A DNA stretch of 64,000 bases from Omphiscola glabra. Taxonomy: Eukaryota; Mollusca; Gastropoda; Lymnaeidae. The position numbers and the translations under genes are program-made. This document shows, in pieces, positions 13,666-25,512 of the stretch. How positions within the stretch are numbered: the first letter of the stretch is position 1; every line of letters starts with the position of its first letter. The notes beneath the pieces are model-generated. The model saw nothing but the letters and a program-made list of their open reading frames with translations. It ran no database searches and was not told the DNA's origin. Location of the stretch: the NCBI GenBank assembly GCA_964017045.1, contig OZ024802.1, forward strand, positions 24,553,793-24,617,792. The letters are read 5' to 3'.

Positions 13666-14199
13666 CAGCGGAGCCGTTCTTAGGCATAGGCAAACTAGGT
13701 GACCGCTTAGGGCCCAACTGCCAAGGGGGCCCCGCCGGGCGCTTTTTAAGCCAACAACCTGGAAGTCGATATATTTTAGAAATACACATTTTTCTCTATT
13801 GGCGGAATTATCAATATAGTTAGTGGTTACACGTGAGCAATGGGGGGAACAGCGACGAACTCAGAATGGAGGTGCCGCAGTGGTGGGCGGTGTTTTCTCC
13901 TCGGCTCCGGGGGAGCTCCGCCCCAGGACCACCTTTCCGTGGCCCCCTACCTACGGTCCATGCCCAGGCCCCCCCCCCCCCACCTACGGTCCATGCCCAG
14001 GCCCCCCCCCCCCCAAAAAAAATCCTAAGAACGTCTCTGCTACCAGAATGAATTTAGAGTTATATAAGACGGTAACGACGAAGTCGGAGCTGGGCCCCGG
14101 GCATCAAAAGTCCAAAGTATCTTCCTGAGTATATGGAGGTTAAGGGACCTCAGTGCATTACTGTGCCCAGGGCTTCCGCTGCCGTAAGACGGCCCTGAT
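13666..14199 (+). mobile_element. Outer hAT-like non-autonomous element, interrupted at its end
   Basis: It starts cagcggagccgttcttagg and ends near 14197 with cgtaagacggccctg; the two ends are imperfect inverted repeats sharing GCCGT.CTTA.GGCA. The interior is GC-rich with poly-C tracts around 13971-14014. A second hAT element has inserted at its very end. The three overlapping open frames here are by-products of the poly-C repeats. Confidence 0.5.
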
Positions 14200-14686
14200 C
14201 AGGGCCGGCTCTAACAATTGCAGGGCCCTATGCGAAACGGATTGCGCGGGGCCCAGTCTGAGTAGGGACAAGGTCACAAGGATAATAAGTGAAAATTAAG
14301 ATTTTGTATTAGAAAATAAATTCGTCTTTGCATTTTATTAATTCTTGACTAAGTACAAAATCACGATCAAATTAACTTGACTTTACGAGCCTTGCGTGTA
14401 GCGAAGTCATACAGTATATCATCAAAATTCTGTTTCCTACATAGATCACGCTCAATAGCAAGAATTGCCAAATTGTTCAAACTATCTTCGTGAGTTGTTG
14501 ACCTCAAGTAATTCTTGATTAGTTTGAGGTGCGAGAAGCTTCTTTCACCAGAATAAACACGCTGACCTATATATGATTGTTATAATGGTTTAATTTAATA
14601 ATTTACACCTAGAATTAGCTTGGGGCCTATGAAAGTGCGGGGCCCACTGCGGCCGCATAGGTTGCAGTGGCCTAAGGCAGGCCCTG
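14200..14686 (-). mobile_element. hAT transposon remnant with perfect 8-bp target-site duplication
   Basis: The 487-bp element starts cagggccggctcta and ends taaggcaggccctg. It is flanked on both sides by gccctgat (14192-14199 and 14687-14694), the 8-bp duplication typical of hAT. It contains the end of a transposase on the minus strand, so it is an internally deleted derivative of an autonomous element. Confidence 0.8.
14367..14588 (-). pseudogene. hAT transposase C-terminus (hATC dimerisation region), fragment
   Basis: On the minus strand the frame reads GERSFSHLKLIKNYLRST, then NNLAILAIERDL, and ends KARKVKLI with a stop at 14367-14369. ERSFS.LK.IKNYLRS...LAIL.IE is the conserved C-terminal signature of hAT transposases (zinc-finger-MYM/52-kDa-repressor-like branch). 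The DNA-binding and catalytic parts are missing. The stretch is uninterrupted, which suggests a recent or young deletion. Confidence 0.8.
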
Positions 14687-14936
14687 GCCCTGATGTAGGG
14701 TTAGGGCCGCCCTGGGCGGGCCAAAATTTTTGCCGTCCTCTACGACAATAACAAAATCATAACACAAAAAAATAAATTAATGCTCTGCAGTTGGTAAACA
14801 CTAAGTGACAAAAAAATAAATAGAAAATCTGCAGTTGATAAAGGTTTAGTCTACAAATAATATAAATTTGTTGTTTGCTAGGCCGGATTAAGGCCCTGAG
14901 ATATGGTAAGCAGTTAAACTATTTTCATCCTCGCAT

Positions 14937-15037
14937 ATTAGTGCCACATTAGTGCCACATTAGTGCCACATTAGTGCCACATTAGTGCCACATTAGTGCC
15001 ACATTAGTGCCACATTAGTGCCACATTAGTGCCACAT
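14937..15037 (+). repeat. 11-bp minisatellite
   Basis: Nine near-perfect copies of attagtgccac. Upstream at 14880-14902 is a short ggccggattaaggccctga motif like the hAT ends nearby. Confidence 0.95.
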
Positions 15038-15039
15038 TT

Positions 15040-17283
15040 AAGCTCAATATTAAAAATATTTTTTCAAGACATTTATACGGTCAAATAAAACATCACTGTT
15101 TTAAAGAAACAAAAAAAATTCACAATTTGTTTTGGCTCCACTACAGACTTTTACGGAATAAATACTTTCACGTCACATATTTAAAGGCTGTCCTTAAATT
15201 TACGGACTTTAGGCAGCCCAGCTCCAACCTGGTAGCTGTGCATTATTTGTTACGTAGGTGTTGGTATCATCTCTTTGAGACGGAACAAGGGGGGGGGGGG
15301 GAGAGATCGAGGGGTTCGAAGGCTCCCGAGTGAATTAGTGGAGGGGAGGGGGTGGGTTTGGGGAGGGGGGCTGTTTGACTTTAGCATATTTTGTATATTT
15401 TAAAGTCTTAAAAAGTTACGTTGGAGTGCAATGAAAGACACGATTTAAAGTTTTAAAAAAAAACTTTTTAAAGTTTTCACGTTTCCATGACGTGGTGTTT
15501 TAATTGTCAAGTAAATATTCATGTCATCTTCTAGGAATAAGAATGGATCTTCAGTCGCTCCAAAGTATTGGGTAACAAGAGAACACAACACGACTATGAG
15601 GCACTCAGTAAAAACAACGTGTCCATTGTTCTACTCCCTCGTTTTGAACAAAGCAGCTCATCATTTCATAATAAACACGTCCACTCTCCCATATCTTATC
15701 TCTTGTTGCGTAGTTCATGCTGTCATCATCTCCCGCAACCTTATACTTTAAAAAAATCTATTTTAAGGGACACGAGTTTATAACTTATTGATACATGTAC
15801 CGAACAAGACTGAAAGCATTACGAGTATCATCAGCCATTTTGCTCTAATGGAACACATTTAATGAGTTTTCTTCTTTTTTGTTTTTGTTTGTTTTTAAAG
15901 ACAGTTACTGTTACTTTAATTGTATGACATGGTTGACTGGTTCCCCAAAAGTAAGTTTTTTCGACCACGACTTAAATAAATTCTGGAAGTGTAATGTCGT
16001 TTATTCATCAACCAAACAGTTTACAGCATCCACCTAAAAGCCACGGCTGACATTATCATATATAGTCTTCTTTCAGCCCTTGGCTTAGCCTGACTTCAGG
16101 GTTGTATTCGAATCGTGCGTAAAGTTTAAACATCACTAGGAATAAGAACTGATGGCGTCATTACGCGCCGTAGCATAGCAACCATGCAAGACATCAAGAA
16201 CTCTCGGTGCCGTTACACCACACACTATAGCACTTACAGTGAACGGCTTCAAGATCTGATGATGTCATTGCGCCCAGGTACGCCAAAACGTGACATTTTA
16301 TAGAACCACCGGAATCCAGAATGATGTTACACCATTTCAAAAACTCAACGCCATGAATTGTTAATGAGATTCGTCTAATGTGACACGAAATCTGCGGCAG
16401 AAGACTGTTGATGTTTCATGGAATGGTATTCAGCGCTTTAACGACACTCGACTTCCTCCAAGTAGGATTATTGCGAAGAAAGATGGTCACCAAGAATAAG
16501 AGTTGACAAGCGAATGACCAACTGCTGCAGATCCCCCCCCCCTCCCTTTTGACGCCACCAGTGCCCACCGAAACGTTTCGAGATCAACATCGCTAGACGT
16601 CGGATATAGGCCAACTAAAGACGTAGACTACTCAGTCGTTGTTTACATGAGACCTTTCACATCTGAATGAGACCTTTCCCATCTGAATGAGACCTTTCAA
16701 ATCTGAATGAAACCTTTGAAGTTGGTGTAATGCTACAATAATTATGTTTAAAATTCGTGCATTAGTCCCGTGTTTTTGCTGAATGATTAAAAGAATAAAG
16801 TGGGTTTTGTTCCTTTTAAGAACAAATAATATAATCATAGACACACTGGAATGTTGATTCAACTTTTGTTTTTCTTGACTGACTTGCGAGTCTATGGCAT
16901 TTTCATAACTGGTGGTAAGTTGTTAAGTTTCTTGTCTATATTGTTTTTTTATTAGTTCCCATGGTTTCAAAGATTTTTAAAGGTTGTTTCTACTATATAC
17001 GCTTACATTGGTTACCAATGACCAATGTTTAAAGGATTGTTAAATATTTAGCTCTTCAATGCAATTTAAAATAATTTCTTTTTTCCCCCCTCACATCACT
17101 TAACAGTTGGCGCAACCCCCCCCCCCCCCCCCGGCAGCCTCAGCGATTTCAGAAACCTACGCGATAGATCTGCTTCGGTCGGCTGCAACTCACCATCCCC
17201 AACCGTACCTCCCACCCACCCGTCCTACCAAAGATTTGTAACCTCCTCAAAATAAACATTTTAAAATTTTAAAGTGAGAAGAT
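15040..17283. other. No gene recognised; a short 20-bp repeat and homopolymers
   Basis: Several open frames of 60-75 codons overlap near 15127-15783, but none has a coding signature or a consistent splice context. A 20-bp repeat (gagacctttc.catctgaat, three to four copies) lies at 16649-16717. Poly-C/G tracts occur at 15292 and 17117. Upstream exons of the receptor at 18259 could be hidden here but I could not identify them. Confidence 0.45.
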
Positions 17284-18143
17284 TTCATTGTCATTTTGTC
17301 AATGTGTTTAGCCATGTTATTTTGTCAACGTGTCTAGCTATGTCATTTTTCCAAGTCAATATGTTTAGCTATGTCATTTTGTCAATGTGTTTGGCTATAT
17401 AATTTTGTCAATGTGTTTAGTCATGTTATTTTGTCAATATGTTTAGCCATGTTATTTTGCAATCTGTTTAACTTTGTAATTTTATCAATGTGTTTAGCTA
17501 TATCATTTTGTCAATGTGTTTGGTCATGTTATTTTGTCAATATGTTTAGCCATGTTATTTTGCACTCTGTTTAACTTTGTAATTTTATCAATATGTTTAG
17601 CTATGTCATTTTGTCAATGTGTTTAGTCATGTTATTTTATCAATATGTTTAGCTATGTCATTTTGTCAATGTGTTTAGTCATGTTATTTTATCAATGTGT
17701 TTAGCTATATCGTTTTGTCAATGTGTTTAGCTCTATCATTTTGTCAACGTGTTTAGCTATATATCATTTTGTCAATGTGTTTAGCTATATCATTTTGTCA
17801 ATGTGTTTAGCTATATCTTTTGTCAATGTGTTTAGCTATATCATTTTGTCAATGTGTTTAGCTATATCATGTTGTCAATATGTTTAGCTATATCATTTTG
17901 TCAATGTGTTTAGCTATATCATTTTGTCAATTGGTTTAGCTATATCATTTTTTCAATGTGTTTAGCTATATCATTTTATCAATGTGTTTAGCTATATCAT
18001 TTTATCAATGTGTTTAGCTATATCATTTTGTCAATGTGTTTAGCTATATCATTTTGTCAATGTGTTTAGCTATATCATTTTGTCAATGTGTTTAGCTATA
18101 TCATTTTGTCAATGTGTTTAGCTATATCATTTTGTTAATTGTA
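17284..18143 (+). repeat. 26-bp minisatellite upstream of the GPCR exon
   Basis: About 33 copies of a 26-bp unit containing ttagctatatcattttgtc. Copies near the right end are nearly identical, while the left end is more diverged. It stops about 115 bases before the splice acceptor of the receptor exon. Confidence 0.95.
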
Positions 18144-18258
18144 TTTTGCCATGTCATTTTCAGAACACGGAATAACCAGATTATTAATGTTTATACATTT
18201 TAATTCATCCGTTTATTTTCATCGATTTGCATGTGTATTTTAAATCTTACTTTTCCAG

Positions 18259-21200
18259 CAGGTACTTTGAACATTGATGAAGCCCACCCGAACCCTGAAC
18301 AGACAGACGCAATCTTTTGTAATAACAACGACAGTAGGCCTTGCCGCAAGCTTTTGGTAAAGACGGTTTTCGACAAATCAAAAATACATGATGTTACGAA
18401 AAATATCGGTGAAAAAGATGAAAGCTGGAAACTTTTTAAAAGGCAAACGTATATTCATGACTCGAATTTTCCGTACGACGACATTCCTGCGTCTTATGGC
18501 TACAACAATCGTGAAGCTATTCCAAAAACACTTTACATGCCGAGAAATGGTACCTTTCGGCAAATCTATCCACCCAAACGTAACATTCAGTTTGATAATC
18601 AAAGACTAACTGCCGACATCAACGGGAAAGATATTAAAAACCGACATAAAGATCTGACATCCTCTAATTGGAAGAAATTAATCTCTCCGCCAGATGCACA
18701 ACTGCGCGCTAGGTATGCTAGATATCATAATGTATATCCAGCTAGATTACACGAGCGTGCAGCTGACGAACAATCTGCAGGAAATTTCATACCTCGCAAC
18801 TCAACATCCACGACTCCTTCTAACGTAACCATTCAAAATACCGCGCAGGTGACGACCCAATCACCCTGCCTTCCTCCATCCCCTTCTAGAGGCTTATGGG
18901 ACGGCATCAACCTGTCAAACTTAAAATATTCCCCTTGTCAGAGCTGCGCGAGCTCGTGCGGTGAAGGCCCGGCAGGTCGAAGCGACTCCTCGTGCCGATG
19001 TGATCACGAGTGCTGGATATACGGGGACTGCTGTGTGGATTACTATCCACTGTGTCTCAACGTGGATATTTCTGTGGATCTCAAGACAGTCGCTCGGGCG
19101 GCCATGAAGCTGCAAACGGGCACCAAGAGCACTGAGACGTACTACGTCGAAAAATGGCGCTGGGCTGAGCTCCAGCGCTGTGTGAGCTACAATCACAATC
19201 ACGAATGTAACGCAAATAACACAAGCTTTTACGTCGTCAGTTTGTGCGACTCCGCCAAAAAATGGGCTGACACGAGTTATCGATTATTTGAACGCGACGA
19301 TTCGGTTTTGTATCCGATTCTAGGGGGCTTATCCAAAGTGAGTGTGGAGTCACGTTGTATGAGTAATACAAGCGATCTCAACGCAAACATTCCCGTCTAC
19401 CTCAATATGATGACCTCGGAAATTTTCTTCAAAAACATTTTTTGTGCCATTTGCAACGGGGTGAGTCTTGACCATTTGGCTCACTGGGAGAAACTTGTCA
19501 AATGTATAACGAGCTCGAGCGGGATATCGGGAGATCTTGACACGTCTCGTGACAGATCGCGTAACATATCGCACGAGGATGACACTTGCTCTTACAGCTT
19601 TTACCGAGATATCGCCTCGCTGTCCAGGAAATGTATAAGAGCGGACGATCTCAACGCCCCCACGGCCGATACTAGATCATCTAACCGCCTCAACGAAAAC
19701 TTGCTGTCCGATGTCAGCGCCGAGACTACACCATCTCCCCGTTTTGACGACAACTTCCTGTCTGATGCGAATTTAAGACTACCCACCCTAAGGGAGCACG
19801 GGGTGCTCTGTCAGAGGTACTACTTCCCTGTTTTGAATCTAGACACGGGACTCGTACATTTCAACCCCAATTGCCTAGCAGTAAACGCCAGTAACAAGAT
19901 CAGAATATCGGATACAACCCTCGCCATCCTATCGTCTTCTAATAAGTTAAGATCTGTATCGTGTCCCGTGAACACGAGTTACTTCCCCCCAGAACATTGT
20001 CTGGAAATTCAATGTGGAGCTCACGTGATGAGGAAAAATGGCGGCTGCTTAAACTCTAAAGGAAAAAATAAGAAAAATATGCATACGTTTGAATTTAATG
20101 CACTGAGTGTCAATTTCCTAAGAATAAATATTCTTTTCGAATCTCACACATCCCCAACTTATACAACTCACGGTTCTAGAGTACTTGAAGGGGACATAAA
20201 TTGCCACCAGCCAGCTCAGAAACCAACTGAAGCGATGGACAGTGGAAAGGAGGGCGCTGACATGTCAATCTTTGAAACTTCCCGTGAGCTCTTGGAAATT
20301 GTGAAAAAACTTGTAGTCACCCGACTCGGGTATAAATTGGGAGCGATGCTCATAGTTAAGAGTGATCGCGAGGTCTTCAACCCGGCTGGCCCGGCAGCGA
20401 CGTCTATCAACCCTAACGACAGTCGGAACTTCTCGATACACTACAACGACACGGCCGGCAACCCAACAACGCTGCTTTCAGAAATCGGAGACTACAAAAA
20501 TCGGGACAACGTCACCTCTTGCTTTTCCTTGGCCGGCGGCTTGGGAACGAAAGAGCACTCGGATAACTGCATCTCTCTCATAATCAAGGAGAAAGACGCT
20601 TTCAATTTAACAGAAGTCATCAACGGCGTAAACGCACTTCTGACCGACTTCAAGTTTCACGCCCACGAGAACAAACTTAAGATCGGCCGAATAATTCTGA
20701 CGAACCGGCCGGTTTTTACAAGTAAAGCCTTTGAATCGCCCAGCCTCGGAAACGTTACGATGACGTCGCAGACTTTTGAAAACTCCGCGGTTAATCTCGA
20801 GTTTAACCAGAGTTGCCCGTTTGGGTACGCGGAGGCGCGCATCGTAGCCCCTGTGTGGTTTGGAGACCGAGGCCCGCATGCCGTTGGACATTTCCCCGAC
20901 GACATATTAAATCAAACGTTCTGGTACGATCTGGTCATCCCGGTAGATGGCCGATTTGAGGAGGTAAAACCCGGAACTGTCGCCATGGCGTGGTGCGACC
21001 TGGACATCACTGCCTTACAGTGCTCGAGTGGAGAGTATCTGAAATTGGAGCGTTCCATGTTTGAGATCAGAGGAGGAGATTTAGTTGTAAAATTAACTTC
21101 AGGCACACTTGGCGAGGCTTTACAGGTCAAGATGAAAAGGAAAAATGGGGGCAGAGAAGGGTCATCTAAAAACCTCGGCAGCGAACTGGTCTATGGAAAA

Positions 21201-22103
21201 GGTCAGTATGTCTTGACAGGTGGTGACGCTTACGTATGCAATGACGCGTCTTTCACGCATAAAGTCCTCTCCGATAAAACCGAATATGTGGCATCCGTAG
21301 TATCGTGTGCCATTTCTATGACGTGCCTGGCCCTTGTCCTGATCACCTACAGCCTTCTACCGGAGCTGAGAAACACGGCAGGCCAGATTATCATGTCGAT
21401 GTCGTCGTCTCTGCTGCTGGCGCAGCTTTTGTTTATTTTCTCCAACGTGCCGCGCGACCTCATCTGCGAGGTTTACGCCATCGTTCACCACGCCGCCTGG
21501 CTGGCCTCGTTTTCGTGGCTGGCGGCCATGTCAGTTCACATGTCAACCATGGTGTGCGTTCTACGGGCCAGATGGATGGAGATTACCACTGGTTGCTCGG
21601 TTCTCGCCATGTCCCTCGTCTGCTGGGGCGGTCCTTGCATTGTGGCGGTCGCCAGTTACACGCTGGACAAGCTCTCCGTGATTGACGGCGACGCCAGAAA
21701 CGACCGGGTTTGTTTTATTAGAAAATTTTCCCTCATGAAATATTTCTTCATCGGCCCCGTATGCTGTCTCCTGTTTGTCACGTTCGTCTCGTCCGTAATC
21801 ATCATCAAGGCGATCAAGCAAAGCGCAGACTTCCGGCGGAACAGCACTTCCGACAACGTCGTCCTTCAGAGGAGACAGATCTTCCTGTGCATCAATCTGT
21901 CGCTGCTCATGAGCCTCAACTGGGTGTCCTATATCCTGGCCGTGACCACGGACCTCAGGGCTACTCGGATGATTCAAATCATAGCCAACGGGTGTCAGGG
22001 ACTCTACATATTCATGTGCTACGTGGCACGGAAATCTTCGTGGACAAAACTAAGAAGGAGGTTTGGAACTCAACCGGCTGATTCTAGAAAGACGAGCTCA
22101 TAA
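18259..22103 (+). CDS. Somatomedin-B domain class-B (Methuselah/adhesion-like) G-protein-coupled receptor, long 3' exon
   Basis: A single open frame of about 1280 codons. The first in-frame ATG (18231) lies before a good splice acceptor (ttttccag/cag at 18258 or 18261) and lacks a signal peptide, so I start at the acceptor and infer upstream exon(s) encoding the signal sequence. Numbering from the ATG, residues about 235-275 form a somatomedin-B knot (CQSC.SSCG...CRCDHEC...DCC.DY). A long Cys- and N-glycosylation-site-rich ectodomain follows. Seven hydrophobic segments lie at about 1020-1266, with ELRNTAG after TM1, and a short basic tail ends in RKTSS. No clear GPS cleavage motif is visible before TM1, which favours a Methuselah-like rather than a classical adhesion receptor. 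GC content is well above the flanks. Ligand unknown. Confidence 0.88.
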
Positions 22104-22208
22104 AGCATTTCCGATAGGAAAGACACTTCCGATATCGGTAGACTTTAACTTTAAGCATCACATGAAATTAAATTTCCAAGGCGGTGAGCCATTTAATGTT
22201 TGTCCTAT

Positions 22209-22233
22209 AATAAAATCTTGTGCGTTTAATAAA
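22209..22233 (+). terminator. Two poly(A) signals of the GPCR gene
   Basis: AATAAA at 22209-22214 and 22228-22233, about 105-125 bases after the TAA stop. This would give a short 3' UTR. Confidence 0.7.
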
Positions 22234-22534
22234 CCTCTTCCTCTGTGCATATTTCTTGTTGTGTAAAAAAGATATAGGGAGAGGGGGCACCCACTGCGAG
22301 CGCCATCTTCAGAGGGTGTCAGAATAGTTATTTTTCATGCAAATTGTGTATTAATTTTAGGGGTAATTTCCTTATCTTTTGTCTATGGCCTTATCTAGGA
22401 CAGAGTGTCACTCACCCCCCCCCCCCCCAAATCCTCCAATCCCTATCTTATCCAGACTTTATCTTCAGTAAGAGATGCTACTTTTACTTGAAGACCCTCT
22501 ACTCGGATCATCTTCTTACTATCGTATCGTCCCA

Positions 22535-22715
22535 TTCCATCCACTGACAGCCTTGACACGCCCTAGAACCCAAACATTCCTTCAACTGACAGCCTTGACA
22601 CGCCCTAGAACCCAAACATTCCTTCAACTGACAGCCTTGACACGCCCTAGAACCCTAACATTTCTTCAACTGACAGCCTTGACACGCCCTAGAACCCAAA
22701 ATTTCTTCAACTGAC
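22535..22715 (+). repeat. 42-bp minisatellite, four copies
   Basis: The unit contains ttgacacgccctagaaccca. 42 is a multiple of three, so one frame stays open (LTALTRPRTQTFLQ units). There is no start context or partner exon, so I do not call a gene. Confidence 0.9.
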
Positions 22716-22719
22716 AGCA

Positions 22720-24090
22720 ATGTTTGCACCCACCGGTGAGTTCTAGTATTTACCTTAATTTTTTTTAAATTACGAAGGCATTATTTTATAAGGAATCCTA
22801 TTTCATAGATTATATTAAGAGTGCTCAATTTTTAAGTCGTAGCTTTCAAAATTTCAAGTTTTTAATAGCAACTATTACCCAATAGTTTTCAAAGTGCATT
22901 CCGAAATGGCGGAATAGCTACACTAATAACATGGCTGAGTAGATAACATACTTAGCTTGAATGATCAGGTAGGAAGTTATCAATAAAAAAAATATACAAC
23001 ATGAACTCAATGATTACAGTAAGGACATTTAAAGTATTAAACACATACAATTTGCGCAATTTTTAACATGTGGTAAAATATATTTTATCAGTATCAACTC
23101 CAGTTTGTGTAGTTGTGCATGCTAATGAGGATAGTGTGTGATTCAGTAATCATGTATTTTAGTTCTAGTGGAATAAACTAAACACCCCCTGCACCTTAAT
23201 TCAAACAGTCCAATCGCTGTAGAACAAGTATTTATTTGTTTCCCTCTTAGGGGCCATCCATTTAGTACGTACAGAAAAAGTCACATTTTCGACCCCCTCC
23301 CTCTGGTGCACTCCCCAATCCATGCGTACGTACAAGAATATTTCGCCACCCCCCCCCCCAACCCCCCAAAAAAACAAAATTTAAAAATTTAAAAAATCAA
23401 ACACACAAAAAACAAAACAATGGGCAGAGACATTAGAATGGGGCAAAGAGAGCAGTCACACCGGACGCCAACATCATGGGCGCCGAAAACCTTCTTTCGA
23501 TTAGATGCTGATAGTGAATTGAAATTTACAAGCCCGTATACTTCAGAAAGACAAAAGGCGAAAACAAATCGTCTTAAATGTTCCACCACCGGGGGGGGGG
23601 GGGGGGGGATTTTTTATATATTTTCCTCGGCATGTCCAGGTCCTTACGGGGGCGCCGCGAAATATTACACTTTTCCAGTCGACACACTAATAGGAGGCAC
23701 AACGTAATTAAATAACCAGCCTGTCCTTTTCCCGTACTGCCCACCCCAAGTTTAAAAATGAGATGGCCATATAAGATGACCATTTGTACCTGATTTTTAC
23801 CAGGTATATAGAACTTTGACCTGGTTCGTCGTGGTATAAGACCAGTACAGAATAAGACGAGCATTTAAAAAAAAAAAATTCTTTAATTTATCAAAATATC
23901 GGGTGTATCTAATTTCCAGGCATAACTAAATGGCCCAACTTTACTAAAAGAACTATAAATCATACAAATTTTATCCAGGATAATATTATTTTTTCCCCCA
24001 AAAGAGCTGCTCACTGACAACACATAACTCCGTAAAATAAAAAAAAAACAATCGTTTATTTTTTAATAACCTTGGCACCAAAGATTTTAA
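22720..24090. other. Non-coding stretch with homopolymers and a possible MITE end
   Basis: Near 23249 ggggccatccatttagtacg resembles one end of a small transposon, but I found no matching opposite end. Poly-C near 23347 and poly-G near 23591 interrupt the region. No gene seen. Confidence 0.4.
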
Positions 24091-24092
24091 AT

Positions 24093-24380
24093 GTCCTGGT
24101 TTTAAATTTGAAAATTCTAAAATGTCCCGGTTTTAAATTTGAACATTCTAGAATGTCCCGGTTTTAAATTTGAACATTCTAAAAGTCTCGTTTTAAAATT
24201 TAAACATTCTAAGCTGTCCCGGTTTTAAATTAGAACATTCTAAAATGTCCCGGTTTTAAATTTGAACATTCTAAAAGTCCCGGTTTTAAATTTGAACATT
24301 CTAAAATGTCTCGGTTTCAAATTTGAACATTCTATTATGTCCCGTTTTTAAATTTGAATATTCTAAAATGTCCTGGTTTG
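24093..24380 (+). repeat. 31-bp minisatellite upstream of the secreted peptide gene
   Basis: About nine copies of a 31-bp unit containing gtcccggttttaaatttgaa. It ends about 160 bases before the acceptor of the peptide exon. Confidence 0.93.
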
Positions 24381-24544
24381 ACTTTTTTTTTAAAAAATGG
24401 ACACCCCTTTGAAGACTCAAAAGGGAATAGTGAAACTGTTTGTATTGCAAACTACAAGCTAGTGTTTTTTTAGCAACAAAAACGTAACACCAAATTGTAG
24501 GAGATGTTTTAACATTCAAACATAGTTGCATTGTTTACAGAGAA

Positions 24545-24736
24545 ATGAAGTTGTGTGATTTGATCGTCTGTGTCATCCTGTCTCTTCTCGTCCTGTTGGA
24601 GATGGCTGAAGTGCTGACAGTGCCCATCAACATCGGCTGCGGCAACTACAGGAGGTACTGCACCGAATACGGCCGCGACAAGACGTGCAACTACGTGGCC
24701 AAGAACTGTGTGCAGACGTACAATCAGAACAATTAA
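24545..24736 (+). CDS. Small secreted cysteine-containing peptide, 63 residues, unknown family
   Basis: Complete frame from ATG (24545) to TAA. Residues 1 to about 24 form a hydrophobic signal peptide (LIVCVILSLLVLL core). The mature part of about 40 residues holds four cysteines spaced C-x6-C-x8-C-x6-C and many Tyr, Asn and Lys/Arg residues, with no dibasic processing site before the first cysteine. A splice acceptor (tttacag, ending 24540) sits four bases before the ATG, so the 5' UTR is probably split by an intron. An AATAAA overlaps the stop. Local GC and third-position bias differ clearly from the AT-rich flanks. I do not recognise the family. An antimicrobial, hormone-like or other secreted role is possible, but nothing in the sequence decides it. 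Confidence 0.75.
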   Translation: MKLCDLIVCVILSLLVLLEMAEVLTVPINIGCGNYRRYCTEYGRDKTCNYVAKNCVQTYNQNN

Positions 24737-24741
24737 ATAAA
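24736..24741 (+). terminator. Poly(A) signal of the peptide gene
   Basis: AATAAA whose first base is the last base of the TAA stop codon, giving a very short 3' UTR. A T-rich stretch follows at about 24770-24800. Confidence 0.6.
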
Positions 24742-24799
24742 ACGAACAAGAACACGCTTTACTATGTATTGTGTCATATTTATTTTAATTTTTTTTTTT

Positions 24800-24866
24800 T
24801 AAATCACCATCATCATCATTGGCACTGCAGCCATTGAAGGCTCTCGCTTGCTCCACCTTATTTGTC
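24800..24866 (-). mobile_element. Truncated LINE 3' end with (CAT)n tail
   Basis: On the minus strand, ...caatggctgcagtgccaatg followed by a (ATG)n run matches the tail layout of the LINE remnant at 37547 (gcgctgtagcgccactg then ATG repeats). Only the last 60-70 bases remain. Confidence 0.5.
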
Positions 24867-24869
24867 CCA

Positions 24870-25469
24870 AAAATGATTATGTTGCAAAGTTCTTGTGTGC
24901 AACAGGTAACAAACACATACATTTTAATGAATAACATTTGATTTAATTTCAATAATGGAAACATTGAAAATAAAAACAACAGCGTTGTAGCAGTGCACAA
25001 AACTTAGCAAGAAGCAAAATCCGATTTCGCCTAAAAATAAAACTGCTTGGATACTTATCATTATTAGTATTAGTAAATAGCGTTTAATGTAGTGATCGGT
25101 GTTTTGTCAGCTATTCTAAGAATAACAGAACTATATGATCACCGAGTTAGTTTAACGAATGCGTGAGAAATATTTCATTTTTAATTTAGTGTTTTTACCG
25201 CATCTAATATTTATATTCCGAACTTTGTATTTAAAAAAAAAGGCTGTTGCATTTTAATAAATGTGACTATTGTTTATGAAATGTTATACTATTTCTGTTG
25301 TCAAATTAAATCTTTCGTAAATAAATGTTTGACGCCATATACCCCGGCGATATGATATTGACAAAAGTTAGTACGAAAATCTTTAGGAAACACACATGTC
25401 AGTTCCAATTAAAAGCTATGGATTAGCGTTCAACCGGTGGAATGTTACCGTGCCACGAGTTTGACCCAT
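24870..25469. other. AT-rich stretch without recognised features
   Basis: No exon, RNA gene or element end seen. The minus-strand frame over 24785-25000 covers a LINE tail and random sequence. Confidence 0.45.
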
Positions 25470-25512
25470 GTTCGATGCCAGATCATCACCATCATCATCA
25501 TGTCCCTTAGTC

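Noticed and set aside
13823..14128. Three overlapping frames of 60-100 codons, Pro-rich
   Set aside because: They come from poly-C tracts inside a hAT-like element.
16080..16640. Less AT-rich block suspected to be a DNA-transposon transposase relic
   Set aside because: Translation in all frames that I checked showed no motif I could defend.
18231..18258. ATG at 18231 as the receptor's true start
   Set aside because: It lies before a strong splice acceptor, has no signal peptide, and a receptor of this type needs one.
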